A DNA stretch of 64,000 nt from Silicimonas sp. (lineage in GTDB: Bacteria > Pseudomonadota > Alphaproteobacteria > Rhodobacterales > Rhodobacteraceae), in the NCBI GenBank assembly GCA_022824315.1, contig JAJEAC010000106.1, positions 1 to 64,000 on the forward strand, in the 5' to 3' direction. This document shows positions 54,288 through 63,589 of the stretch, in pieces; the first letter of the stretch is position 1, and each line of letters opens with the position of its first letter. Under the pieces are notes generated by a model. The model made no database searches, was not told the origin of the DNA, and worked only from the letters and a program-made list of their open reading frames with translations. The translations under genes and the position numbers were made by a program.

Positions 54288-54730
54288 GACACAATCGCAC
54301 CCTCGAAAATTGGCCTGCGCGACGGTCTTTCCGTCGTGTGGAAATACGCCAGGGATGAATGGCCTGCAAGGGCGGCGCCGGAAACGGCTTCAAGGCAAGT
54401 CTTCCGCGATGTGGCTGGAGAATTCACTTGGGCTGCTGCATTCCCTTTGTTCGCGGCGCACTTGGCGCATCAGGGGGCTGCCGCGCACCACACCTTCGGA
54501 AGCCGGCAAAGGCTCTCCCGACCGATGCCAAGTCTCCCGGACATGCGCGTTCCCTGGAAGGACAGCGCCCGAAATCTCCTGAATGTCAATTGTCAGGCCC
54601 GGAGACGATTGGCATTTTGCTCTCGGCGAAGTATGTCGTCCCGACCTGCCCGCCGTCCGCGGGACGCCCGTAGCAGCCCGTTGCCTTGGCGCACCGGAAA
54701 CCCGCATTGAATATTGGGAAGTGACCACCT
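54288..54730. other. 443-base intergenic region
   Basis: Between the divergent waaA and threonine-dehydratase-like genes. I see no gene or clear promoter hexamers. A minus-strand frame at its right end contains GFRCAKATGCYGRP, which might be a fragment of something, but I cannot place it. Confidence 0.4.
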
Positions 54731-55699
54731 GTGTTTTCCGCAAGCGAACTTGAAGCCGCACATCGGATCGTGACACGCTCAGTTTCCCCCACCGCGCAAT
54801 ACGCTTGGCCGCAACTGGGCGAGCGGGCCGGTGCCGAAGTCTGGGTCAAGCACGAGAACCATACGCCGACCGGATCCTTCAAGGTGCGCGGCGCATGCAC
54901 CTTCGTTGACTGGCTTGTTCGCACTCGACCGGAAAGCCCCGGGATCATCACGGCAACCCGCGGCAACCACGGACAGGGCCAGGCGCGCGCCGCCACGGCT
55001 GCCGGGCGTCGCGCGGTGATCTACATGCCGCGTGGCAACTCGGTCGAAAAGAACGCGGCCATGAAGTCCTTCGGCGCCGAACTCGTGGAATTCGGCCACG
55101 ATTTCGACGAGGCGAAGGAAGAGGTGCTCCGGGTCGCCGAGGAAGAGGGGCTGACCTTCGTGCCGCCCTTTCACAAGGAACTGGTCCGTGGTGTCTCGAC
55201 ATATGCCTACGAACTTCTGACTGCCGTTCCCGATCTCGACGCGGTCTACGTGCCGGTCGGCTGCGGCTCCGGAATTTGCGGCTGCATCGCCGCCCGCGAC
55301 GCCCTGGGGCGGGACACTCAGATCGTAGGCGTCGTCAGCGAGCACGCCCAAACCGTCAAGCTCTCGGTCGAAGCCGGACAGCCGGTGGAAACCAACTCCG
55401 CCCGGACATTCGCCGACGGAATGGCGGTTCGTGTTCCGGTCAAGGATGCACTTGCGATCTATGGTGCCGGTGCAGAGCGCATTGTCACTGTCAGCGAGGC
55501 GCAGATCGCCGAGGCAATTCGCATCTACTACCGCGACATCCACAATCTCGCCGAGGGCGCGGGCGCGGCGTCGCTGGCTGCCTTGCTCAAGGAAAGGGAT
55601 CGAATGGCTGGCCGCAAGGTCGCCGTCATCCTGACCGGCGGAAACATCGACACGGACTGGTTTCTGACGATCATGTCGGGAGGCGTCCCGGTTCCTTAG
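54731..55699 (+). CDS. Threonine dehydratase-like PLP enzyme (fold type II)
   Basis: 322 residues from a GTG at 54731. WVKHENHTPTGSFKVRGA has the PLP lysine in SFKVRG (about residue 52), then TATRGNHGQGQARAA (the SxGNHxQ-like loop), the glycine loop PVGCGSGICGCIAA and ILTGGNIDTD near the end. There is no regulatory ACT domain, as in catabolic TdcB or in the EutB-like hydroxyectoine dehydratases. It removes water and ammonia from a hydroxy amino acid. The gene is single. Confidence 0.87.
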   Translation: MFSASELEAAHRIVTRSVSPTAQYAWPQLGERAGAEVWVKHENHTPTGSFKVRGACTFVDWLVRTRPESPGIITATRGNHGQGQARAATAAGRRAVIYMPRGNSVEKNAAMKSFGAELVEFGHDFDEAKEEVLRVAEEEGLTFVPPFHKELVRGVSTYAYELLTAVPDLDAVYVPVGCGSGICGCIAARDALGRDTQIVGVVSEHAQTVKLSVEAGQPVETNSARTFADGMAVRVPVKDALAIYGAGAERIVTVSEAQIAEAIRIYYRDIHNLAEGAGAASLAALLKERDRMAGRKVAVILTGGNIDTDWFLTIMSGGVPVP

Positions 55700-55704
55700 C
55701 ACGA

Positions 55705-56270
55705 ACGAGTCGCGCATGCCTGTCGTCGTCCCCACAGGATGAAAGATCCCGTCCTCCTCCTGACCGACCACCCATTCGACCAATTCGTCCATCCGCCGCG
55801 GCGTGTCGAAGGGCGTTGCAATCTCAAGAAGGTGCCGGTGCTTATGCCCTCTTCGACAAAGGCTTCAACATGATGTGCGAGCGTCTTGTATGAGCCGCGG
55901 TGCCGGTCGTCCTTGTCGGTATGGGCCGGCAGATCGCGGTGGAGTTGGTGAAAATGGCTCTCCGTCAGTGGGATCACGTCGTGGACGTTGCAGACCGTTT
56001 CCATGACAGCGACGTAGCCGGCGACGTCCTGCCCGTCGCGCGTCGTGAACGAACCGATTCAGACGTTTGCCGGCAGGCTCTCGACCTCCCCGGCAGCAGA
56101 GACGTGCGCCTTTGATGCGGGTCGATGGGCCTATGCTCTTGAAATTGGCGACGCGGCGCAGGCTGGACAGTCATTCTGGCGCGATCCTGCCGGTCCCCTG
56201 CCACGCGCCCTTGACCTCGTCGATCTCTGCGGTCTGCGCCAGCATCTCCGGCGAGATGCGAAGGGTTGAC
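55705..56270 (-). pseudogene. Broken Fic-family gene
   Basis: Minus-strand fragments in order: ISPEMLAQTAEIDEVKGAW, an in-frame TGA (56171-56173) within APE-stop-LSSLRRVA, then SIGPSTRIKGA, a frameshift, FTTRDGQDVAGYVAVMETV, IPLTESHFHQLHRDL, HRGSYKTLAHHVEAF, a second frameshift at EIATPFDTPRRMDELVEW, and loss of the rest. These blocks follow the N-terminal half of Fic/DOC AMPylators in the right order. The catalytic HPFxDGNGR segment is absent. No function remains. Confidence 0.8.
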
Positions 56271-56667
56271 GTGTTAAGCGTCGTTCCTTTGATCCATCCG
56301 TTCCACCCAATCTTAATGCTGGCAATCCTCCATTTGTTCACCCATGTTCACCCGATCCAGAAGCCGCCGCCATGGATCGCACGCGATGCGGATCGTGCAT
56401 TTCCATCGGCAAAAGATGGCCACTTTGCCCACAATGGCGCAATTGGATGTCACGGGATCCCGACCGAAAGGAAAAATCGTGGAGGTGCCAATGCACGGCC
56501 AACCTGAATTCCCAACGGTTTCCACAGATGGATCGGTTTTGGCCGTCGGATTCAAGCGAAGCGGGTCTGCGGAGATGGCAACCCGGCGTCGGGGGCCTAT
56601 GTGCAACCATCGACCAAGCGGCAAGAAACTGAACGGCCGTGCGGCTTTCGCACTGTTGACTGCACAA
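56271..56667. other. About 400 bases with no recognisable gene
   Basis: Between the broken fic gene and the rplY terminator. Frames on both strands (for example 56344-56712 plus) show no motif and have unusual composition for this genome. It may be further eroded DNA. Confidence 0.4.
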
Positions 56668-56668
56668 C

Positions 56669-56701
56669 AAAAAATGCGCGGCGCCTCTGAAAGCGCCGCG
56701 C
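56669..56701 (-). terminator. Rho-independent terminator of rplY
   Basis: On the minus strand, GCGCGGCGC (56693-56701) pairs perfectly with GCGCCGCGC (56676-56684) around an 8-base loop, followed by ATTTTTT (56669-56675). It starts 24 bases after the rplY stop. Stem and T-run are textbook. Confidence 0.85.
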
Positions 56702-56724
56702 CGAATTCATGAAGGACCGGTCGG

Positions 56725-57393
56725 CTATTCGTCGTCGTCGCCTTCCTCTTCCGCCTCTTCGGCGTCGACCTCTTCGCCTTCGATCTCTTCGCCTTCCTCT
56801 TCTTCGTCGGCAACACCGGCGAGTCCGGACGGCGCGGAAATGTTGGCAATCACGAAATCGCGGTCGATCGTGGGTCTCGCGCCGTCCGGCAACGTCACGC
56901 TGGAAATCGTGACCGTGTCACCAATCTCAAGCCCTTCAACGTTGATCGTGATGCTTTCGGGGATTTCGCCGGCGGTCACGATCAGTTCGACTTCGGGCCT
57001 CACCATCACCAGCAGCCCGCCTTGCTTGATGCCCGGACAGTTGTCCTGGCCCACGGCATCGACGGCGATGAACAGGTTGATCTTGGATGTTCGCTCGAGG
57101 CGCATGAAATCGACATGGGTCGGAAGGTCACGCACCACGTCGCGCTGCACGCTGCGGCAGATGACACGGACATCGTCCTGGCCATCAACCTTGAGGTTGA
57201 AGAGAGTCGAGAGAAAGCGACCCTCCTTCAACTTCTTGAAGAGCATGTTGTAGGGAATGTTGACAGGAAGCGGGTCGACGCCGCCACCGTAGACAATGCC
57301 TGGCACGAGGCCCTCTCTGCGAGCCTGACGGGCGGCCCCCTTGCCTGTCCCCGTCCGCGCCAAGGCGTGAAGATCAGGGATCTCGCCAGCCAT
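56725..57393 (-). CDS. rplY: 50S ribosomal protein L25, long (CTC) form
   Basis: 222 residues from the ATG at 57393, giving [41 protein letters not shown]. The L25 beta-barrel is followed by the TL5/CTC domain: [18 protein letters not shown]. The C-terminus is a long acidic tail (about residues 192-222, mostly Glu and Asp). L25 binds 5S rRNA. The peptidyl-tRNA hydrolase gene that often follows rplY is not here; a terminator and decayed DNA follow instead. Confidence 0.95.
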   Translation of the reverse strand: MAGEIPDLHALARTGTGKGAARQARREGLVPGIVYGGGVDPLPVNIPYNMLFKKLKEGRFLSTLFNLKVDGQDDVRVICRSVQRDVVRDLPTHVDFMRLERTSKINLFIAVDAVGQDNCPGIKQGGLLVMVRPEVELIVTAGEIPESITINVEGLEIGDTVTISSVTLPDGARPTIDRDFVIANISAPSGLAGVADEEEEGEEIEGEEVDAEEAEEEGDDDE

Positions 57394-57621
57394 GGGTATT
57401 CTCCGATTTGCAACGCAGGGCAGCCTCCAAGGGTGTCCGCCCCGCAAGAAGCCGCGCATATAGCGAGTAATCGAAATGGTGTGAAGCGGATTTTGCCGGA
57501 CAATGCGACACCCGTCGCGATCATCGGCAAGTTCATGGCCATATTTCACCAATGTTTCACCGGAATGTCGCTCAAGGTAGCCGATAAGTGTCACTCAAGG
57601 CTGCCAACCGGAGCGAAGCGA

Positions 57622-58653
57622 TCAGGCTGTATTCGGCAAGCGGGTCTCCGCATCCTTCGCGACCTCCGCGGCCTCCACCTCCTCCAGCGCCCGCGCGGTC
57701 TCGCGGACGAAGTCGGCGAATTCCCGCCCGAGCTCGGGGTGGGCGAGGCCGAGGGCGACGGTGGCGCGCAGGAACCCGGCCTTCGAGCCGCAGTCGTGCC
57801 GCCGGCCCTCGACGCGCAGCGCGCGCACCGCCTCCCCGGCCGCGATCCCGGCCGCCAGCGCGCCCGTCAGGTCGGTCTCGGCCCCGGGCCGTCCCGCCGC
57901 TGCCCGGCAGGCCGCGTCCAGCCGCCGCATCGCCTGCGGCGCAAGGACGTAGCGCCCCGCGACCGCCAGCGTCGAGGGCGCCCGCCACGGCAGCGGCTTC
58001 TCCACCATGCCGCGCACCGGCGCCAGCCGCTCTTCGCAGCCTCCCGTGTCCAGGATCCCGTGCTCCGCCGTCCGCGCCGGGTCCACCTCGACCGCCGCCA
58101 CCACCGAGCCGCCGGCCGCGGCCTGCGCGTCGATCACCTGGCCGAGGGGCGGCGTCCGCGCCTCGATCACGTCGTCGGGAAAGAGCACCGCCACCGGTGC
58201 GTCCGGGTCCAGGTGCCGGCGCGCGCACCAGACCGCGTGCCCGACACCCAGGGGCGCGGGCTGGCGCACCGCCCGCAGCGTCCCGGGCGGAAGGTCCGGT
58301 CCCGCCAGCGCCTCGGCGAGGTCGCGGCGTCCCCGGGCGCGGAGCGTCCCCTCCAGGGCCAGGCCCCGCGCGAAGTGCGCCTCCACGGCACCCCCGCCGC
58401 GCGGCGCGACCAGCACGATCCGCTCGATGCCGGAGGCCAGCGCCTCCTCCACCGCATGCTCGACCAGCGGCCGGTCGACCAGCGCCATCATCGCCTTGGG
58501 TACCGCCTTCGTCGCCGGCAGGAACCGCGTGCCCAGCCCCGCCGCCGGGATCACCGCCCGCGTCGCCCGACGCGCGGCCGTCCGCAGCACCGGCGCCGAG
58601 GGCCCGGCCTCCGCCGCGCCCCCCGTTTCGCCGTCCGTTTCGCCGTTTCTCAC
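57622..58653 (-). CDS. galU: UTP-glucose-1-phosphate uridylyltransferase
   Basis: About 343 residues from a proposed GTG at 58653; the homology begins at RAVIPAAGLGTRFLPATKAVPKAMM about 27 codons later. VLVAPRGGGAVEAHF, QPAPLGVGHAVWCAR, VLFPDDVIE, GMVEKPLPWRAPSTLAVAGRYVL and GRRHDCGSKAGFL are GalU marks. It makes UDP-glucose for envelope sugars. Base composition is extreme: hand counts of two 60-base rows (57781 and 58261) give 49 G+C each, against 32 in a row of hmgA (51121). That suggests a foreign origin. Confidence 0.88.
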   Translation of the reverse strand: MRNGETDGETGGAAEAGPSAPVLRTAARRATRAVIPAAGLGTRFLPATKAVPKAMMALVDRPLVEHAVEEALASGIERIVLVAPRGGGAVEAHFARGLALEGTLRARGRRDLAEALAGPDLPPGTLRAVRQPAPLGVGHAVWCARRHLDPDAPVAVLFPDDVIEARTPPLGQVIDAQAAAGGSVVAAVEVDPARTAEHGILDTGGCEERLAPVRGMVEKPLPWRAPSTLAVAGRYVLAPQAMRRLDAACRAAAGRPGAETDLTGALAAGIAAGEAVRALRVEGRRHDCGSKAGFLRATVALGLAHPELGREFADFVRETARALEEVEAAEVAKDAETRLPNTA

Positions 58654-58784
58654 CAGCGCATGTCGAGCTTCAGCCCGACGCCGTGCACGGGATCGCCCGC
58701 GTTCTCGCGGCGATCCGCGTCCACCGAGAGCCGGAACGCCTCGCCCGGCCACCACAGCCGCCACCTGCGCCCGTCGCCGCCGAC
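58650..58784 (-). pseudogene. Fragment resembling an outer-membrane beta-barrel C-terminus
   Basis: A minus-strand frame ends GRRWRLWWPGEAFRLSVDAD, then REN.. and GVGLKLDMRW followed by TGA. Alternating polar and apolar residues and a terminal Trp are how autotransporter-type barrels end. The TGA overlaps the proposed galU GTG (GTGA). Nothing of the rest of a barrel is visible further upstream. The call rests on pattern, not alignment. Confidence 0.4.
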
Positions 58785-58925
58785 CCGGCGGCCTGCCGAA
58801 CGTCGCGCGCCGGGAAAACCGGCGTCAGGCGGGAACGCAGTTGCGGAATGCGGAAGTGAGGCTTTCGGGGCGCAGCCCGTCCGCGCTGCTGGCGCAGTCA
58901 TGGCCGCTCGGCGCCTATTGTACAT

Positions 58926-60229
58926 GCTCCGGCGTCGGCGGAAACGGTGGCTTCACGCACGCGCGGAATTCGTCCGCACAGGCCGACAGCGACCGGACCC
59001 CCCGTCCCGCGGCCGGCGGCCCGTGCGTCTCCCCTGCCCTCCGGCACCCATCGGCGGCCCGCGTCTCCCGTCTTGTCCGGTCCCATCGCCGCCGCATGCC
59101 CGATTCGCGTCATGCCCGTCGCCTCCCGCTGACTTTTTTCGCCAGCCCCCAATTGCGATGTCCCCCGGAACGGCATGGGTTCGAGCCGATCCGGGGGACA
59201 TCAGAAACATGCCTTGATAATGACCGAATGCAAGCGAATTTCGCGAGATAATACTGAATCTGGCAGCTTACGTGCGGCCACTTTGCAACAGGGGTTGCCC
59301 AATTTGCTCATAAGTGTGTTTCGGTCATGCCTATTTCATGTCTATTCGTGATGCCAACGTGACAGAGCCATTTCAGCCGTCGAAACGGCCGAATCCGACC
59401 CGGATGGGCGCGATGAGTCGCCGCAGGCCGCAGACGCCCCGCGAATCGGCGGCGGGGTCGAACAGCGCCTGGACGGTCCGGGAAGACGACCCGAAGCTGT
59501 CGCACGCGGGTACCGCAGGCGGTGGCGGGAAGGAACGGACAGGATTGACGCCATGGGCAAGCACGACGGGACGGCGGACGGGAGCAGGACACACCGCGGC
59601 GCCACAGTCCTTGGCCCGGCAAGAGAGGATCGCCGAACGCCTTCGAGCGGCGCTCACGCCCATGCCCCGAAACTCGGCGCCGCGTGTTCGCGAACGGGCA
59701 GGAGCGTTCGGCGACGCCCCCGCGTCGTCGGCAATCAACGTAAGGACCCCTTGAGAAGAGCAAGGTACACGGGTGCCAAGGGTCGGCGATCGGCGCGTCG
59801 GCGGAGTCAGGGCTTCGGGCATCCCTCCTGACGATCACCAGCCGGCGATGGGGAGCGACGGGGACGGACCCGCGCTTGCGACCAGGCGCAAGCCGGCAAC
59901 GCGTCTTTCCGCGGCGGACGCACCTTCACGGCACCTGCCGCGCTCACCCTTGCCTGCATGTCCGGCGATGGCCCGGTCGCCGGCTGAAGGTGCGGCGTTG
60001 CGGCAATTCTCGGCGACCACGCCCGAGGCCTGGGGATGACCGCGCACCCGGCCGGTCGGTCCGATGACCGCAACCGCGTGGCGCTGTCGCCGCTTGCGGT
60101 CCTGGCAGGCGATGCAGCGTGCCAGGAGCAGACTTGCCGCTCAGGAGCGCGGACGCACCCGTTGCGCACGCAGGACGCGTGCATTAGGAATCGGCGCCAA
60201 CGGGGACCAGGAAGAGGACGGGCGTTCTG
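58926..60229. other. 1.3-kb gene-poor region
   Basis: Between the barrel fragment and the TonB receptor gene. Open frames on both strands (for example plus 59314-59754) are Arg/Ala/Gly-rich and show no motif. It contains the strong hairpin at 59157 and a less GC-rich section at about 59205-59345. It may hold promoters for the receptor gene, but I cannot place one. Confidence 0.45.
59157..59202. repeat. Long near-perfect inverted repeat
   Basis: GATGTCCCCCGGA (59157-59169) and TCCGGGGGACATC (59190-59202) are perfect 13-base arms; after one A-A mismatch the inner CGGC/GCCG pairs continue the stem, giving 17 pairs around a 10-base loop. No T-run follows on either strand. It could be a mobile-element end, a REP-like element or a structured RNA. 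Confidence 0.7.
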
Positions 60230-62719
60230 ATGAGGATTCGGTTGGTGACCTGGGCGCTTCTTGCCGGCCTGGCGGCAACGTCGGCCTGGTCCGGCCCGCT
60301 TGCTCCGGACGTGCGCGTCGTGACGTCACGCGACCGGGACTTCATCGAGAGGTCGGGCGCCCAGACCCTGGAGGAGCTGCTCGACACCGGCATCGTCCGC
60401 TATTTCTACGCCGGAGGACAGACCGTGCTGGTCCTGGTCGACGGACGGCCATACTGCACCACCAACTGCGATCTGGACACCTTGCCGCTGTCCGCGATCG
60501 AACGAATCGAGGTCCTGGCGGGAGAGGATCTGGGCGAGTTCGGCGGCATCGCGGTGCACGGCGCGATCAATGTCGTGATGCGAAAGGACATTGACGGCTT
60601 CGAGGCGCGGGCGGTCACGCGGATGCCGGGCAAGGACGGCGGCAACGGTTGGCAGGGCGGCGTGTTCTGGGGCGGCCCGCTCGGAAGCGACGGGGGCCGC
60701 ATGACGGTCGGCGTCGACGTTCTCAGGCGCCAGGAAATCCCGTCCCGGAGCCGGGAGTTCAGCCGCTCCGTCTGGCAGGAGGGCGGCTCGTTCGACGATT
60801 CCCGCAATGTCAGTGTCGGCGGCAACACCGTCTGGGTCGTTCAGCGTGACGCGGACGGGGACGTGGAGGGCATCAGGACGGTCCCGCTGGGAGACTGCGA
60901 CCCGGCGGAGGGCTATGCCGGTCCGCTCCGGAATCCGCCAAGCTCCAGGGTGGACGGCGACGAGGGCTGCGGTTTCGCCTATGGCGACATCGCGTGGAAC
61001 ACGTCCGAATTCGAGCAGCGGACCGCGATCGTGAGCCTGGACCGGCCCCTGGGCGACCGGAGCGACTTCCGTCTCTACGCGAACTTCGGAGAGGGTGAGT
61101 CCGCGTTCCGTTTCGCGCCTTCCGTCGGCTCTTTCCGGTTCGTCCCCACGTCACGCGTGCTGGACGAGATCAACGACGCCGCCGGCTCCGTGATCGCGGA
61201 CGATGACGATCGCTTCGCCGTCGGGCACAGATTTGTCGGCCACGGGAACCGCGACTGGTACACGAGCTACAACGAACGCGACATCGTGGCAGGCGTTGAC
61301 GGACAGTTGACCGAGGATCTCGGATACGAGGCGTACATCGAGACATACCATCTGGACGGCTCCCTTGTCGGAAACACCTTCGTCCACACCGACAGGATCA
61401 GGGAAGAAATCACGAGCGGAAACTACGACGTCGTGAACCCGTCCTCGCCCGCCGACCCGGATGCGCACCGGCGGGCCATAGAACGCACCAGCCTGCAGGA
61501 GGAAATCGACTTCGGCGGGGAATCCCATGGCGTTCGGCTGGCGCTTGAAGGGCGGACGTTCGCGATCGGCGACCGCAAGGCGGCGTGGACCGCCGGGCTC
61601 GGCGCAGGCACGGCCAAGTCGCATTCCATCCTGCGCTTCCGCGACGGCGAGGGCGTGACCCACGACGTGACCAAGGTGCTCGGCTCTGGAGGGGTCAGCT
61701 ATTCCGGCGAGCGCCGGAGCGCCGGGGTGTTCGGGGACATGTCGCTGCCACTGACCGCGAAAACGGACTTCAGGGTCGCGGCCCGCGCGGACGAGTACGA
61801 CGACGTGGGCGGACTGAGGTCATTCCGTCTTGCGGCCGAGCACCGGCCGACCGACGTCGTCACGCTGCGCACCTCCTGGGGCGCGGGAGACAGGGCGCCA
61901 TCCATGCGTCATCTTCACAGCACCGCGTCGCAGGACCACCCCTACATCCAGTGCGACCCCGGCTCCGGCAGCGCGCCGCGCAGCGCCTGTGCGGCGCCGA
62001 ACCCCAGGCAGGTGACGCGCGAGACCGAGGGCAACCCGCAGCTCGAACCCTCCGAAACCGAGAGGCTTGCCGTCGGCGCCCGGTTCCGCAGGCATCCGTA
62101 TGTCCTGGACGTGGAATGGCATCGGCTGTCGCGCTCGGGTCTCCCGGGGCTGCGCAACCCGGACTGGGCCATGCGAAACCTGGACGAATGCCCGGACGGC
62201 CGGCAGTCGAACTGCATCGGGCGCACCGGCGGCGACATCACCATCCATGACAGCTTCGCAAACATCGTGGACACGGAGATCTCGGGCATCACGACCCGGT
62301 ACCGTGCAGACTTCGAAACGGACTGGGGCGAGATCGGGCTGAGCGGCGCATGGCGTCACGTGACCGACGCCGAACGCCGCATCGAGGGCAACGACATCCG
62401 GTATGCCACGTCCAGGAACATGGCCCGCATCAGGTTCGAGGCCCGGCGCCGCAACCTGACCGCAACCTGGACGGTGAACTACCGCGCCGGCTTCAGGAAC
62501 GAGTCGGACACCGGCGACTTCGAAGACTGGACCGGCCACGACCTGGCGGTCGACTGGAACGAGCCGAGGGGGCTCGAAGGCGCACGGATGACGGTCGGCG
62601 TCTTCAACCTCACTGACGCCGGGCTCACCATCGACACGTCCAATCCCAGCAGCGTGGACGGACCCGTGGCGGCCGGCTGGGGACGCACGTTCTTCCTGAC
62701 GCTGAACAAGAGCTTCTGA
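60230..62719 (+). CDS. TonB-dependent outer-membrane receptor
   Basis: 829 residues. A signal peptide (MRIRLVTWALLAGLAATSAW) leads to a plug domain at about 30-130: RSGAQTLEELLDT, TVLVLVDGRPYC, LSAIERIEVLAGEDLGEFGG and GAINVVMRK. The remainder is a 22-strand-type barrel with many aromatic, alternating segments, ending in TFFLTLNKSF with the terminal Phe needed for barrel assembly. It imports a large or scarce ligand with TonB-ExbBD energy. No partner ABC transporter, regulator or synthesis gene is adjacent. Confidence 0.9.
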   Translation: MRIRLVTWALLAGLAATSAWSGPLAPDVRVVTSRDRDFIERSGAQTLEELLDTGIVRYFYAGGQTVLVLVDGRPYCTTNCDLDTLPLSAIERIEVLAGEDLGEFGGIAVHGAINVVMRKDIDGFEARAVTRMPGKDGGNGWQGGVFWGGPLGSDGGRMTVGVDVLRRQEIPSRSREFSRSVWQEGGSFDDSRNVSVGGNTVWVVQRDADGDVEGIRTVPLGDCDPAEGYAGPLRNPPSSRVDGDEGCGFAYGDIAWNTSEFEQRTAIVSLDRPLGDRSDFRLYANFGEGESAFRFAPSVGSFRFVPTSRVLDEINDAAGSVIADDDDRFAVGHRFVGHGNRDWYTSYNERDIVAGVDGQLTEDLGYEAYIETYHLDGSLVGNTFVHTDRIREEITSGNYDVVNPSSPADPDAHRRAIERTSLQEEIDFGGESHGVRLALEGRTFAIGDRKAAWTAGLGAGTAKSHSILRFRDGEGVTHDVTKVLGSGGVSYSGERRSAGVFGDMSLPLTAKTDFRVAARADEYDDVGGLRSFRLAAEHRPTDVVTLRTSWGAGDRAPSMRHLHSTASQDHPYIQCDPGSGSAPRSACAAPNPRQVTRETEGNPQLEPSETERLAVGARFRRHPYVLDVEWHRLSRSGLPGLRNPDWAMRNLDECPDGRQSNCIGRTGGDITIHDSFANIVDTEISGITTRYRADFETDWGEIGLSGAWRHVTDAERRIEGNDIRYATSRNMARIRFEARRRNLTATWTVNYRAGFRNESDTGDFEDWTGHDLAVDWNEPRGLEGARMTVGVFNLTDAGLTIDTSNPSSVDGPVAAGWGRTFFLTLNKSF

Positions 62720-62927
62720 CGATGAACGGCGAGATCGTCGAATCCTGCAGGCATGAGCCCGGCCACACCGCTGGCATGGTCCCTTGGGGCCCTGCATGCG
62801 CGGGAAACCGTGCCAGGGCTCAGCCGACCGCCCTCGACGTGACGATGGCGTCTCACCGATCCAGCAGTGCGTGTCTTGCGCTGCCAACAGGCGGACTGCC
62901 CGCCGACCTCCAAACAGGGAAGAACCC

Positions 62928-63416
62928 ATGAACACAGTAGCTTTCAAGATGACTCGCGAATTCGATGCACCCAAGGACCTGGTCTGGCGCGCATGGACCG
63001 AGGCAGACCTGGTTCAGCGCTGGTACGGACCCGGCGTCGAAACGGTCATCCATGAATTCGAGGTCAGGCCCGGCGGCCTCTGGCTGAACGAAATGAGGAT
63101 GGGCGAACGCTCAATGAACCAACGGATGGAATTCACCGAGGTGAGCCCGACCGACCGGTTGGTCTTCCTGATGTCGAATGCGGACGAGAACTGGAACGTC
63201 ACCGCCAACCCCATGATGCCGGACTGGCCACGCACTCTCCTGACCACGGTGACCTTGGAGGATAGGGACGGAGGTGCCTTTCTCACGCTGAACTGGGATC
63301 CTCACGAGGCCACCGACGCGGAAAGAGCCGCCTTTGCCGCCGCCGCATCCGACTTCAACAAGGGTTGGGGTGCCGGAATGAACATTATCGAGGAAATCCT
63401 CACCGAACTGTCCTGA
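62928..63416 (+). CDS. SRPBCC/AHSA1-type protein
   Basis: 162 residues from the ATG at 62928 (GGGAAG upstream). MTREFDAPKDLVWRAWTEADLVQRWYGP is the classical AHSA1 start and the GWGAGMNIIEEILTEL end also fits. The START-like cavity binds hydrophobic ligands; no reaction is established for most members. The segment 62720-62927 between it and the TonB receptor shows no gene. The gene may be a stand-alone unit. Confidence 0.9.
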   Translation: MNTVAFKMTREFDAPKDLVWRAWTEADLVQRWYGPGVETVIHEFEVRPGGLWLNEMRMGERSMNQRMEFTEVSPTDRLVFLMSNADENWNVTANPMMPDWPRTLLTTVTLEDRDGGAFLTLNWDPHEATDAERAAFAAAASDFNKGWGAGMNIIEEILTELS

Positions 63417-63589
63417 CGAGGCGCTCCGCGACGGAAGGGCCTTACATCCTGACAGTTATCTGGACCAAGGCTGGGCCAGGATTTGTGCCCGTGCGCGACA
63501 AGTCCGAACAATGCCGAAAACTCATGAAACCGGCACCGTGGCGGTACCCGGCACTGCTTGGGATTCCTGTTCCCAGGATCTTGACCTGC

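Noticed and set aside
59157-59202. tRNA-like element, because of GGGTTCGAGCC in the loop
   Set aside because: The stem pairs the whole element into one hairpin, there are no D or anticodon arms, and the length is too short for a tRNA.
57022-59217. 731-codon plus-strand open frame
   Set aside because: It runs antisense through rplY and galU; the high GC removes stop codons. Low-complexity Arg/Pro product without motif.
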